64,000 bases of DNA from Luzula sylvatica (Eukaryota; Streptophyta; Magnoliopsida; Poales; Juncaceae), in assembly GCA_946800325.1 (NCBI GenBank), contig OX326956.1:71621087-71685086 (forward strand), given 5' to 3'. Positions 9,433-21,740 of the stretch are shown piece by piece. The notes beneath the pieces were generated by a model. That model searched no databases, was not told the DNA's origin, and saw only the letters and a program-made list of their open reading frames with translations. Position 1 is the first letter of the stretch. Every line of letters begins with the position of its first letter. The position numbers were made by a program, and so were the translations under genes.

Positions 9433-11529
9433 TTACCGTCGCCTCGCCATGGACACAGGATTACCTTCGAAGAAATCTTCAATGTACTTCTCCAAATCTT
9501 CCGCAGAAAACTTGATGTACTTCTCAGTTTGTCTGCCAGCTGTAAAGTGTTGTTCGAATCGGCCCTTGAATGATCTGTATGCTGGCACTACCAACATAGA
9601 AATGGAAACCCTAAGCTCGGACTTTAACTGTTCATCGCTGACGACCCAAGCGCTTTGAGTCCTGTGAATCTCCTCGAACAATGCATTGAAGCTTTTGAAC
9701 CTCTCCTTGAGAACCGTTTTTTGAATATTCCCTTTCACCATTAATCCATCATTTTTAAGGGCGTCAAGAACCCGAGGCCAAGTATCTCTTTGATAATTAC
9801 TGTGATATTGCCTCAGTCCCGCGGAACGATTACGACCCCATGTGTTCCCTATCAACGCATTGATCTCAGCTGAACCCTTGATCTTCTGCACGATGTACCT
9901 CCCATTGTTCATGAGAAATATGTAATTCAATGCGGGGTCCTTGTAATGCTTTGATTTCGCCTCGAGATTTGCATTTAAGAGATCCATCACCTTGATCAAT
10001 TGAACCGCGAAAGCATTATCATTAACTTTACTACCACTTTCTTCCCAATTTTCATTGTTGTCAAAATTACTCCCGCAGCAGTCATCGAAGACTTCTTCCA
10101 AGGAACTTTTATAGGTACAAGCATACTTTAAATAGTTCATCACATAACTGGTTAGAGGATGGACACCCCCGCCAGGCACGGGTGTCTTCCCCGTATCGGA
10201 TTTGATCGATCTCTCTAGACCGCAAAAGATCTCCATTGCCAATTCACCAATATGTGAGCGAACAGATGAGATATCTGACTTCAAATCCTTTTTACAGGAT
10301 GCCATCATATCATCATCGACATCGTCCCCTTCATTGATAGGGAAAACGGACTCAATCATAGACTCGGAGTCCCTTAATGCCTCATATATGTCGAGGATTT
10401 TAAACAGCTTCTCCGCTGAGCGCGTCGTCATGAACATAGCCATGGGAAAGTTTGAGAGGTTCAAAACAATTTCTCTTACCAAGTTATGAAAAAATTGAGA
10501 AGCGACTTCCTTGTGATCAGAGAAAATCTTTGAGGCAATCTCGCGTTCGCATGAAAAGCCTGTCGTAACAGCATGTTTAAGCTTCTTGATCCATGTATCG
10601 ATCGCCCCTTCTAATGGACCCCAATCCATATTTACGACATCATTAATGTTTGGTTTCTCATAGCCTAGACTCGCCAAGTTCGCCTCAAAGGCATTATACC
10701 TGGCAGCATTGTAGACATCATAACACTGTATAATATAACCAGAAGAAATCATAGATTTTGCAATGTCGCGAAGACGATCAATGGTATCACGAGGATATGG
10801 CAAAGATAATTCCTTCAATTTGTCCTCCTCTGTTTGAGTTGGCGGGGGGAGGACGCACCGATCAGGTTCTTGGTTCTTGCCGAATGATGAATTCCTAGTG
10901 GATTCGACATGAGGATCTTCTAGAAGGAGAGAGTGGAATTCTTCTTCCAAGAGGGCCATTGCTCGATGAAGAATACCCTCAGCGAGGTTCGTGACTTTTA
11001 AATAATTGAGATCTCCGTAGAACTTTCTGGTATACGAGGCAAGATGCCAAACACGGCCAACTGAAGGTAGGAGGGGAAGATCTTCCAGCTCAGGGACCCA
11101 TTTCTCATCTCCATTTTCGTATCTCTCAATCTTGTTTGAGACGAATTCAATGAACTTGTTGATGATGGTCTTCGAGATTTTGGGTGCTTGTGCTTCGTTG
11201 GATTTCTCGCGGTTGAAGTTGGAAAGAGAGCTGAGAATTTGATCAATTTCTTCTGAGAGGGCTGCAAAATCAGGTTCGTTTTCGACTGTTGGATTTGATT
11301 CTTCGTCATTGGAGGCATTTTCATCGTTGGTTTCATCATCACCCTTTTCCCCTTCTTCATCCTCTTTTATTTGTTCATTCACAAAATCAGATTCTTTCCT
11401 TCGATACGATTCAAGCTTCATGTTGCCTAAAGAGAGGTTCCTCTCCATTTCACATGATTTCTCTTCGCGTTTGGAGGACGAGAAACTACTTGATTTTTGA
11501 GCTACAATTGGATTGCCATTTTTCTCCAT
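9433..11529 (-). CDS. EXO70: EXO70 exocyst complex subunit
   Basis: A single 698-codon ORF without introns, as is usual for plant EXO70 genes outside the A group. EXO70 proteins bind the plasma membrane and other exocyst subunits to tether secretory vesicles before fusion; plant paralogues work in polar growth, defence and autophagy-linked traffic. The C-terminal two thirds match the Exo70 domain: ...PYPRDTIDRLRDIAKSMISSGY, the MDWGPLE region, a VHPLTSYVMNYLKYA signature, YIFLMNNGRYIVQKIKGS and the basic end (YRSFKGRFE, then EDLEKYIEDFFEG) that is near the membrane-binding tip in known members. The first 95 residues are Ser/Lys- then Glu/Asp-rich and look disordered. The start ATG is the first in frame. 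The length and charged N-terminus are closest to EXO70C-type paralogues as I remember them, but I cannot assign the clade. No frameshift or missing segment is seen, so it looks functional. Antisense open frames here are shadows. Confidence 0.93.
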   Translation of the reverse strand: MEKNGNPIVAQKSSSFSSSKREEKSCEMERNLSLGNMKLESYRRKESDFVNEQIKEDEEGEKGDDETNDENASNDEESNPTVENEPDFAALSEEIDQILSSLSNFNREKSNEAQAPKISKTIINKFIEFVSNKIERYENGDEKWVPELEDLPLLPSVGRVWHLASYTRKFYGDLNYLKVTNLAEGILHRAMALLEEEFHSLLLEDPHVESTRNSSFGKNQEPDRCVLPPPTQTEEDKLKELSLPYPRDTIDRLRDIAKSMISSGYIIQCYDVYNAARYNAFEANLASLGYEKPNINDVVNMDWGPLEGAIDTWIKKLKHAVTTGFSCEREIASKIFSDHKEVASQFFHNLVREIVLNLSNFPMAMFMTTRSAEKLFKILDIYEALRDSESMIESVFPINEGDDVDDDMMASCKKDLKSDISSVRSHIGELAMEIFCGLERSIKSDTGKTPVPGGGVHPLTSYVMNYLKYACTYKSSLEEVFDDCCGSNFDNNENWEESGSKVNDNAFAVQLIKVMDLLNANLEAKSKHYKDPALNYIFLMNNGRYIVQKIKGSAEINALIGNTWGRNRSAGLRQYHSNYQRDTWPRVLDALKNDGLMVKGNIQKTVLKERFKSFNALFEEIHRTQSAWVVSDEQLKSELRVSISMLVVPAYRSFKGRFEQHFTAGRQTEKYIKFSAEDLEKYIEDFFEGNPVSMARRR

Positions 11530-13865
11530 CTTTGACGATTGTTATGAATCTATTCAAAGAGATTTGAGAATTTCCCAAATGACGAGTTATGGAAGAATTG
11601 GGAGTTGGAAAAGAGATAATAGAACGAAAAGGAGAATACACTGCACGATTTATCTTTTGTTTGTCTTTTCTATAAACAAAACTAATCATAAAAAAATGAT
11701 TTCTTCTGTTATGGTTATTATTAGTAAAGAGATTCCGATTGTCCAAACAGATTAGGGCAAAATTGTAATTTTCTCCTTAGTTAGTTAAATTATAAATCAA
11801 GCTGACAGTACTAAATTTTGAATTTAATTATTTCCAACCAGATCAAACTGATACATGTATCATGCATGAACGGAGAGCCAATCATTTCTTGGTTTGCTTT
11901 TCGTTAGATTCAATTAATTATTCTAAACCTAAAATAGTCACATTTCTGTTCTATAGGAAGTCAGGATTAATATTTTTTTCTTTACATATTTACTCTTCTA
12001 AATCCCAAAGTATCGTATTATACTTTTAACAAATAAAAATATCATATTTACCGTCAAAAAAAATTGAGGAGGTAAATGTGATTTTGTGTTTTTGAAGGAT
12101 AAATATGATATTTTGGGTTTGTAGAAAGTAACATGTAAAAAATAAATAAAACCTTTTCCAATCACGAGTTTTTGTCCCCGCACACACACACACACACACA
12201 ATTTGTTCACAATCACCCAATATGAAATTTATAATTTTTGTTTAAATGCCCAAAAAAAACAAAAAATCTTGAATTACCGAATTTAATCACAAATTGATTA
12301 CCGATGAGTTAAGCACAGAAAGAATTGAATAGGTCTACTAATTTCTAACTATTTAATGTGCGCCATGTGTAATTCTGTGATAATTCGGTGGTTTATTTCC
12401 GTGAGCCTAGCATCTCTGCAAAAAAATTTGTTTGCAATCGCCAAGTATAAAATTTACATCGTCGATTTAAACCTCCAAAATTGAGATGTTGAATGCGAGT
12501 GTGTAGAATCGATATAATTTTTATACAAATAGGTTCATTTTTCTCCGAACTTTATACAAATTTGACTAGATGGTTTTTATTTGTATTTTTCTATGTTTTT
12601 GAAAGGGTTGTGATATTTTAATTAGAACATATTAAAATATCAATGGGCAAGTTCCTCTTCAAATGCCAAACTGTCATTGCAAAATTTCAAATATGTAAAA
12701 TGGCAAATATCATGATTAACTTAAAAAGATTATTCACTATATTCACTATACCTATAAAATATAAAAAAATCTTCATGTTTCCTTTTTTGTAATTGCTTAG
12801 AATTATTTTCGTTTTATTATCACCTCACCCTTTATATACAAATTATACACAAAGAACATACGAATTTTACAAATGAAATTAGGAATTTTTTTATATATAA
12901 CCAACTTTCTAAAGTTTATTCACGAAATAATCATTCATGGAACAATATTCGGAAACTGTCTTTTGCGCAGAATGGTAGTCCGCCTGGCGGAGAATGATTG
13001 TTCGCCTTTTATTACAAAAGATAATTAACACTTTTTTGCAGAATTTTGGAAAAAGAGATGTTTGGTTCCACGCCAGGCGGGTATCATTTCCCGTTTTGTA
13101 GTTGTATTTACCTTTTTTATAAAGAAAAATTGCTCGAGATGAAATTAGAAATTTGACCAAGTTGGATACAATATGAAGATTTTTTGACGTTTATAAACAC
13201 ATATTTCCATGGAATATTGAGGTTGGCATTATTATTGTCATTTGTCTTTTCTAATATATTATTCAAAATAATATTATTATAAAGAAGTATGGTCATGATT
13301 CTTATTTAATAAATCTCAATTTTGTGTGTCTTAAATATAATATAATTCAATGTTTATGATACGCTAATTTTCATGTTGATAACCCTCATATAATTTTGAG
13401 TTGTTTTTTATTAGCATTACCCTCATATAATTTTTTTTTTCTTGTTTCTCACACGTTGTGTTCAACAAAAAGAATAAAAATGTAAATCCATTATCCAATG
13501 GCAGGGATTAAAAAAAAATTGAACTTCACAAGGTAAAAAAAATACCTAAATTATTAACAAAGTTTTATTGAAAATATTGAATTTTTTTTAAGAAGGTTTA
13601 TTGATAGTATTCTTTTCATTTATTTTCTTTTGTTTGTAAGATCATAATGTTGTTATTCATTTAGCAATTGTCCGTCTTTAAATAAAATAAGAAACTGAAA
13701 CTAATTTTAATTTATAAAACACATCAATATGACATGATTGATAAAAAAAATACTATACACAAGAAAATCCAGAAATTCAATGTCTTGTACAAAAAAAATA
13801 ACACGAGGAAAAAAAAATCAAAGAAAATTTAAAATTATACGATACAACCATTAACCTACGATATG
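11530..13865. other. EXO70 upstream and intergenic DNA
   Basis: Read on the minus strand, the first 200 bp should hold the EXO70 promoter and leader; a TTTATAG sequence near 11670 is a weak TATA candidate. A (CA)10 microsatellite is at 12181-12200. At 12970-13085 two palindromic GC-rich patches (GTCCGCCTGGCGGA and CGCCAGGCGGG) stand out. No gene is supported. Confidence 0.4.
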
Positions 13866-13889
13866 AACTCACAAAAACAATCATTCAAA

Positions 13890-14130
13890 TCATCCACAAA
13901 ACCCCTTCAAACCCCATCACACTATAATTTGCAAAAACCCTTCTATTCAAAAGCAACGTTTCATGCAACCCATTCATCGCTCTCATCGCATCCACCATCT
14001 TATCCATATTACCAAAATACGTGGAAATATACACGTCGCTATTTATCGACACGTAATAATCCAACGCAGCCCTACCATTTCCATGCATAACTTCGAAATC
14101 TCGGGTAAAAAACAAAGATTTGGGGTAAGT
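13890..14130 (-). pseudogene. O-fucosyltransferase-like gene fragment
   Basis: One minus-strand frame encodes a peptide with the pattern GRAALDYYVSINSDVYISTY, then FGNMDKMVDAMRAMNG and LLLNRR. The order 'AALDYYV...SDV...GNM...' is characteristic of the C-terminal part of plant O-fucosyltransferase-family proteins (the GDP-fucose protein O-fucosyltransferase superfamily, Golgi). Only about 70-80 residues are present, with no other exons nearby on either side. It is therefore a broken remnant or a captured exon. The family assignment rests on motif resemblance only. Confidence 0.5.
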
Positions 14131-14149
14131 ATTTTTATAGAACAAGAAG

Positions 14150-15740
14150 GAGGAAGAGAAAAGGAATTAACATAGAACATTAACAGTTAATTAGATTGAG
14201 AGAGAAAAAAATCTCCCTTTTTTAAGAGATAAAAGAACAATTTACTATTGTCTAAAATATTCTTTTTAAGAAAAGGTATATGCTAGAAGTTAAGTGGTGT
14301 AGTGAAATAAATGTTAAAATCTGAAAATTATTTCAAAATACCATCTTTAAACCTGAATGAAGAGCCGATTTCTTCTTTAGTATTGTAAACACACAAAGTA
14401 GCCCTACAGTTTTTACTGTGAAATTGGATATTTTTTCTAAACGAGTTAGTGAAATTGAACGTGAAAAGGATTAAAAGATATGCTCGAATAGAGAAGAGTC
14501 CACATCATATTACATGTATCTTATTGATTCATTAAATGTTATATGTTAGCTAATTTATGTATATTCTCTCTAATGTACTGTTTTAGGGTTACCATTCTAT
14601 ATACTATCGAGGATGCAGAATTTTGGAATTATGGATGTACATGCAGGTACTAAAATATTCTATTTAAATCAATTAATAATGATCTAATTTTTATTTAAAA
14701 TTTGAATATTTATATTTGTTTAGCTGCAAGAATAGAAGGAATTCTATTGGATCACGGGACAGGATTAGTAATCCGCGAACCGCAAGGCTCGTCTTATTCA
14801 ATATTTTTGTATTGAAGAATACTAAATATATTCGGTTGTTTTATAAATGAAAAGATTTACGATTGCAATGTTTAGTTATACAATTCTTTTGATAATAAGG
14901 ATTATAATGATTATTTAAGTTATTGGTGATATCCTCTGTTTATGATAATAATGATTATAAATAGACACTGTTTTACACTATAAAATAAATATAATAAATA
15001 AAAGCAAAAATAATAAAATTAATGAAGTATTTAAAACCAATCCCATGACGACAAGAAACTCTTTTGTGCAACAGGCATATAGACCCCTCCAAAATGTGAA
15101 ATACCATAAATGTTGCAAAATATGAAAAATATCATCAATACCCTCATTTCATAGTTTTTCAAAACAAAAAAAAATGCTTAACCATCTTTCTGAGTCACTT
15201 ATTTTCATGTATATAGATGATTTTTTGAGACTAAATCAGCAGGAATATTTACTAAATCTGGAGGGATATTATCATATTTTGTTGGATATGTATAGATAAT
15301 TTTTTGAGAACTGCAGGGATACGAATGAAATTACGCTTTCCCTGTATGTCTCCGGTAATATTTTGTACTATTAAAAATATAAATAGTACATGGGCTTTTT
15401 TGTAAATTTTCCAAAATAACTAATCGAAGACCTAGTATCCACTATAAGATAGATTTTGAAAATTAAAAACGAAATCAAGGTAAAGAAATAGGGAATTTTG
15501 CATAAAAGCCCCTACATTGTTACAAATTGGAACAAAAAAACCCTCAATTCTTGCGATACTGAAATATTAGAACGGAAAAGTGTGAAGGAAGTGTCGAAAG
15601 CCCTTTTTTCGCAATTCTCAACAACACAGGGACCATTGTGAAAATTTTCTAACAAAAGGAGAAGGGAGTGAGTCTCTTTTTAGATATAGTACCAGTACTG
15701 TAAAAGTACAAAGTAGTCAATGGCAGCACCTGCTTCTATA
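14150..15740. other. AT-rich intergenic DNA
   Basis: No supported ORF or repeat. Confidence 0.4.
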
Positions 15741-15744
15741 CTAA

Positions 15745-16135
15745 GCTATGCTCGAGTCCCTACTTCAAATCTGAAGGGTATTTTAGTCATTTCATATTTA
15801 TTTATCATTTAAAATAAAAAATTGCAAGAATTTTTTGGAATATTGTGTTCACTCACCCTTGAAGGGATTCGGCATAGGTCGAATATTCTTGAAAGATTAA
15901 CAGTGGTTCGTCATGCACGATGATTAAAATCTCCAGGGTCTGGATCGTAAATTCGCACTTTTAAGCGAAAGTTGCATGTAATTCGTTCCAGTTTGAGATA
16001 AGTAGTTTGTGGCAGCTTCAAGTCTGGACTTGGAGGGTATTTTAGTCATTTCATATTTATTCATCATTTTAAAAATAAAAAAATTTCCTGTTCACTCACT
16101 TTGAAGGGAACGGCACATGTCGGATATGCTTGAAG
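15745..16135. repeat. direct repeat pair (~120 bp, ~275 bp apart)
   Basis: Both copies share 'gagggtattttagtcatttc' (or 'gaagggtattttag...'), 'atatttatt(t/c)atcattt', 'tgttcactcac' and 'ttgaaggga(t/a)(t/-)cggca', in the same order (about 15772-15890 and 16025-16135). This looks like a diverged tandem duplication or two copies of a short element. Confidence 0.55.
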
Positions 16136-16139
16136 TACT

Positions 16140-16919
16140 CCGCTAATCATTTCGCCCTCACCTAATCAAAATCCAAATTAGGGTTTTGAGTATGAGGAAA
16201 ATTAGAATAAAATTATGGTAACCCTAACCCCACACATTTAAAATTACGCATAATACTATATCAGATAGTTTGAGATAAGGGTACGCATATGTTATTTTTT
16301 GCCACGGTACTATGTTAATTACGCATATTACTATATCCCTCTGGTACTAAGTTAATTATCTAAAACGAAAAATAAAAACATACGCAGTTTGTATAAAATC
16401 GGGGAGTGAAAATGAAATTTCCATAAATTTAAGTGGGGGGATGAAAATGTAAAATTTGCCTCGTCGCAGGGTTGATAGTCTGGATGGCCCCATGAATAAT
16501 CGACTAAAATCGACAGTAGCTTTAACGGAGTTCCGTGTAAATATGATTTCTCTGCTTTGAATATTTCGGTTCCAATTGGGTCAAAATGACGCTCGATTGA
16601 TTGAGGATTAAATGTTTAATTGATTTAACTTTTGCTATGGAATTAAAATTGAATTGTTGATTATGATAAATAATTTACCTTAAATAGTGTGGACACCACG
16701 ATGATAATTATCCTGCTATTCGGTTGCTTAAATTCGGAAAAATAAATATAAGATAAATTATTTATCAGACTAAATCCATGTGAAAATTATTTGAAAAAAA
16801 CAAAATGGGAAACACATTTGAAGCGGACCTTGCAAAATCAGAAACGTAACAGGACTGTATCCTCTCTTTTTGAATAGATCGAGTGCTGCTTCATCCAGTT
16901 CTCTACGAACTGGAGATGA
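16140..16919. other. intergenic, nothing recognised
   Basis: No supported gene or repeat. Confidence 0.4.
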
Positions 16920-16939
16920 TTGCTCTCCAACGGTCATAT

Positions 16940-17160
16940 TAGGAATCCGAACGTTGGAAATCCGAACGTTGGAAATCCGAACGTTGGAGATCCTAAATCA
17001 GCCGTTATATTATCCCCTTCCCCTTTACTGGCTCATTTCTTCTTCTCTTCTTCTCAGCACAATACTCTAATTTTCGCTTCTCCTCTTCACAGCACAAAAC
17101 TCTAATTTCTCCTCTTCACAGCACAATACTCTAATTTCCATTTCTCCTCTTCTCAGTACG
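16940..17160. repeat. two adjacent short tandem repeats
   Basis: A 15-bp unit (AATCCGAACGTTGGA) is repeated three times at 16944-16990. It is followed at 17040-17160 by a CT-rich unit of about 30 bp (CTCCTCTTCACAGCACAATA... ctctaattt) in three to four copies with small changes. The pyrimidine-rich unit resembles a 5' untranslated leader. Confidence 0.7.
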
Positions 17161-18118
17161 AATAATGATTATGAGTTACTCAAAGCATCTCCGTTCTTGT
17201 AGACTCCAAAATCCCTCATCAGGAATCAAAAGAGAGAGAAGCTAGGCAGAGAAATTGGTGGATATGGCATTTCAAAACAGGAATCGCGAGAAGCTAGGCA
17301 GAGATGTACAAGAAGATAGAGTTTAGCAAACTCCTAATCAGGTATACAGTATTCTGTCCTTTCCTCTTTCCTCTTCATGGTTATTTTTATTGGCGTGAAC
17401 TTTGAAAAGGTCTTAATTTCTATATATCTGTATCTGTAGGTATTTTGGCACTATTTCTTCTTAAAAGTATTAGGTTAGGCACTCTGATACCTAGGCAATT
17501 TTAGGCAACTTCATTCTTCTTTATAAAGTATTGGATTTTGCTATTTCTTCCTCAATTTGGACCCTCTGTTGTCATTTTTAGGCAACTTCAGTCTTTAAAA
17601 AAGTATTGGATTTTGCTATTTAGACAAAAAGTTACAACTTTCAAAACTTATGAAGAATGCATAGATACTATTGTTTCAATCTGGAAACAAAAAAAAGGTC
17701 TTTTTTGTTGAAAAAATTGGATATGCTAACTTTTTATATTTTGTTAGAAGCAGGGATTTGACTAGACTTGGCCCTCTTGCAACCTGGAAGTTTCTAAGTG
17801 AGTACATACATTCCCTTTCAGTACATAATATGCATTTTTCTCTTTAAATATATTGTTTTACATCAGTAAATGTTCTTTGTTTTAGGTGTACAACAATGAT
17901 GAACACACAACTAAAGTTTGGTGGGCCAAGATTCAGAGAAGGTTTGGTGGGCCAAGAATCTCACTCATTGATATGTATAAAATGTATTAGTGTGAATGTG
18001 TGTGTATAAAATGCATTATGTGATGTTTGTGTGTTGTTGTATGTTGTGTGTAAGATGCATGTACTGTATGGTGTGGGTGTGTATATATATTTGATGTGTT
18101 TTGTTCATGCAGCTGCAG
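17161..18118. other. unrecognised segment, possibly a transcribed leader
   Basis: Moderately complex sequence with small duplications ('gagaagctaggcagaga' at about 17240 and 17290; 'ggtttggtgggccaag' at about 17918 and 17940). There are splice-like sites (CAG-GTATAC near 17340; GTTTTAG-GTGTAC near 17885). A GT-rich stretch (17990-18085) precedes the GC island. No ORF of note; no family recognised. Confidence 0.3.
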
Positions 18119-18760
18119 GTTGGTGGAGCGGCGGTGAGGGGGGTCGGGCCCGGGTGGGGTCCGACCCGGTGGGTCGGCCCTCCGCGGGTCCGGCCCGGGG
18201 GGTCGGCCCTCCGCGGGTCCGGCCCGGGGGCTCGGGCCCAGGCGGGTCCGGCCCGGGGGGTCGGGCCCACGCGGGTCCGGCCCGGGGGGGGTCGGGCCCA
18301 CGCGGGTCCGGCCCGGGGGGGGTCGGGCCCACGCGGGTCCGGCCCGGGGGGGTCGGGCCCACGAGGGGCCGGCCCGGGGGGTCGGGCCCACGCGGGGCCG
18401 GCCCTGGGGGTCGGGCCCACGCGGGGCCGGCCGGGGGGGGTCGGGCCCACGCGGGACCGGCCCGGGGGGGTCGGGCCCACGCGGGACCGGCCCGGGGGGG
18501 TCGGGCCCACGCGGGACCGGCCCGGGGGGTCGGGCCCACGCGGTCCGGCCCGGGGCGGGGGTTCGGGTCGGTCGGGTCCGGCCAGGGGGTCCCGGCACGG
18601 GGGTCGGGTCCGGCCGGGGGGTCGGGAGCCCACGTGGGTCGGGTCCACGCGGGTCCGGGCCCGGGCGGTCGGGCCCAGGCGCGGTCCGGTCCGGGGGTCG
18701 GGCCCAACGGACCCAGCCCGATCCCTGGGCGTCGGGGGCCCGGCCCGGTCGAGGGTACCT
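18119..18760. repeat. GC-rich ~31-bp minisatellite island
   Basis: Around ten tandem units at about 18244-18555 follow the plan GTCGGGCCCACGCGGG-(T/A)CCGGCCC-G(6-9). Degenerate units flank both sides. The block is almost pure G/C in a strongly AT-rich region, with borders at about 18120 and 18755. The plus strand carries G-runs of six to nine roughly every 31 bp, so G-quadruplexes are plausible. Long open frames on both strands here are by-products of the lack of A/T (no stop codons) and encode only Pro/Gly/Arg repeats; I do not treat them as genes. Confidence 0.9.
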
Positions 18761-20759
18761 AAATTTTTTATAGATTTTATATTTGAAAATCATACATTTT
18801 TATGCTCATATTTTTTATTCGAAAATCATTATTCATTTATAAATTTACCCAAATTTAATTCACAACAATTGCTTTAAAGACTTCACAACAATTATATAAT
18901 TGCAGAATTGATTTTAGGCTAGGTTGTATAAATCATAAATTAATTGGCTACAATAGAAATCCATTGATACTAAAATCACTTTTCATATATCGTGATTGAG
19001 TGAGGTATTATATTTGGAGAGTTCAAAATCACTTTGGTTAAGAAATATCTATTAGATTTTGGAGAGTTTCATGTATAGTTTAAGAAATTTAAAATAATTT
19101 ATGTTCCAGAAATCGCTCGGCGCTCGCTAGTCGGTAGACGACCATCAAGCGCCAAGGATGAATAATCGGGAATCTCGGCGGACCTCGGCGGATTTTTATT
19201 TTTTATATTTAATATTTAAATTAATTAAACAAAATTACAAATCACAATTTTTTTAATAAATTTTGAATAATTTAAGTAACAAAATACACTACGTCACTAA
19301 ACTAACATAAACTCAAATAATTGATTTCTCGATGAATTTTTTTTTACTTTTATTTTAGTTCCAGATTTAAATTTTTTTTAATACTTCTCTTATTTGGCCA
19401 AATCTATTGTCTTTAGTTCCAGATTTATAATTTTTGGATAAATCATGAAAATAATGTTTATGTAAGTTCTACGAGTCAATTCCGACTAATTGTGCTTTTA
19501 ATTAAAGATATTTAATTATGTAAAATCAAATATTGTCCGAACCCATCCAAATCATATTCGGATCCGGAAAAATATATGATACGGATCTTAATATTATATT
19601 TTTCATTAAGATATTTAATATTAGCCGAAGAAAAATAAAATTAATGATTAGTGAATGATTTGGACTAAAAAATCATATAATTATGTTTAAATATAACATT
19701 TTACTAGGTTAATATATTTTTTTCTTATTGCTATTGATAGGATTGATTTGGTACAATAAATTATCATACAAAATAAAATTTGAAATGCCCACATTTGATA
19801 TTACGAATTTACGATATAAACACTGATTTGATAAAATGTCATGCTTTATCACTACATAACAAAATATAAACACATTTATTCATTTTATTTGGCAACAGTT
19901 ATTTCTGAGAATTTCGAACGTGTCATTTCATCACTAGTGCACTAAAAAGTCAGTTGATATATGCAAATGTTTTGAAACATTAATTGCCATAAACAGAGAA
20001 AAAAAATGAAAATAGACCTCGTTACACTTGACGTTCCCACTGAATTCGAACAAATTCCCAACAAATTGAAATATTACTACGATGACAAGTTCGTTAGGGA
20101 ACTAACGTAACAATTGAAGTTCTAACTCTAGACGTTGATGACATTACTTTCTCCAAGAAAGAATTTATTGCCCGAAAAGCATTGCGTCAAAATCCTATCG
20201 TCCGCAGTAGCAAATTGTCACAAATCACTTGTGATTTGTTTAGGGAAGTTATTTTAGTTTTTTTAGACATCTTTTTTGCTGCATGTCTATCTAGGTGATG
20301 TTTGAAAAAAGGGTCGAAAAACAAAAACAAACAAATATGTGTGCATATTTAAATGAAGTGAGTGAAAGATTCGAAGATTTCAAAGTGTTCACAATTATTT
20401 CTCACTAATATTTGAATCACATCGTTCTTTCATAGTACAAGAGTTAGTTATCTCTTAACAATCCCACTATCTCCAGTAATTACAAGGTTAATTCTAAACC
20501 ACTAATTTTCCTTAATCCATGCCTTAATCCGTGTGATCCATCCTTGAGCAATCACAAATGATTATGCAAGATTAAGTAATGGATTGAGTCAGGTCTAATG
20601 TCATAACTGATTTTTAATGATAATAAGCCCAAATAACAATTATAATAGTGAGTTCGCAGATCCAATAAAAATTAATTAGAATAGTAGAAACCCAATGAAT
20701 TATGTAATCCAATAAATATAATTAAAGCATAATCAGTGGAAAAGGCTTAGTTTAAGAGA
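18761..20759. other. AT-rich intergenic DNA
   Basis: A short GC-richer patch at 19105-19195 ('cggcgctcgc', 'ctcggcggacctcggcgg') looks like the end of a decayed repeat. Otherwise nothing is recognised. Confidence 0.4.
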
Positions 20760-20767
20760 AGCAAAAA

Positions 20768-21269
20768 CTATGTTGCCTGGATACTCCAAAAAATGAACCG
20801 TACACTATCGGATACCTATTCGGATACGGATACGTCACCGATATGTATCTGACACGTCACATGGCATATCATACTATTTTAATATATAAATTTTAACGGA
20901 CACGATTTCAATACGGGACGATACGTTTCCGATACGGCTGGATACGATTCGGATACATCTTGATATGATTTTGATACGGACGGTCCATTATTTTTTGTTT
21001 TTTGGTCCAGCATAAAAATACTCAATATTCTTAGGACTCAATAGTCATTTACGTCATATTTTTTTATATTACTTATTCGTAAAAAATATCCAGATCAATA
21101 ATATAACATCTTGATTTTTACAATAATTCAATAAAATTATTTGAATATATATATTAATTTATATTAAAATTATTTATATAACGTATCGTATTCTAGATTT
21201 TCAAAAAAATTATCGTATCGCCGTTATCGTATCGGATACGATACTCGTATCCGTATCCGTGCAACATAG
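20768..21269. mobile_element. hAT-like non-autonomous element with GATACG motif arrays
   Basis: Termini CTATGTTGC and GCAACATAG are perfectly inverted. The 8-bp flanks are AGCAAAAA (20760-20767) and AGCAAAAG (21270-21277), one mismatch. Subterminal DNA is full of GGATACG / CGTATCC-type hexamers in both directions, with an AT-rich middle and no ORF. The ends are the same as in the 46369-46939 element, so both belong to one family. Length is 502 bp. Confidence 0.75.
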
Positions 21270-21277
21270 AGCAAAAG

Positions 21278-21695
21278 TACTTCATGCGGCAATTTGGACT
21301 ATCATTATTTTAAATATAAACAGAAATATTTATACAAATTTAATGAATTGAGTCATGCACATCTAATGAAAAATTGTTAAAGACTCATGCATATCCAATG
21401 AACAAATCTCATCAAAAGATCATTAGAATATGGTCATAGTTCTCACATCCGAATTCCGAAGCCCACAATATCAAATATCAATACTACTTTATCAAACATT
21501 ATTTGCTTGTTGGGTTTTTTAATTTGAAATTAAGATAATTAGTGATTGGAATTAATTACTAGTATAGTTAGTGGTTTTTGATTGAATGACTTTAAACGAT
21601 TGTGCTGTTTTGAATTTGTTATTTTTTATTTCTGTCAAATTTTCTTGTAAATCATCATTAAGCAAGCAAGTTAATTCATTAAATAATATGTTCAA

Positions 21696-21740
<45 letters not shown>

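Noticed and set aside
10202..11755. Antisense and shifted open frames over EXO70
   Set aside because: Shadows of the conserved EXO70 frame; codon pattern and homology favour only the minus-strand frame.
17987..18877. Several open frames of 200-268 codons on both strands in the GC island
   Set aside because: They arise because the block has almost no A/T and hence no stops; products are Pro/Gly/Arg repeats in every frame.
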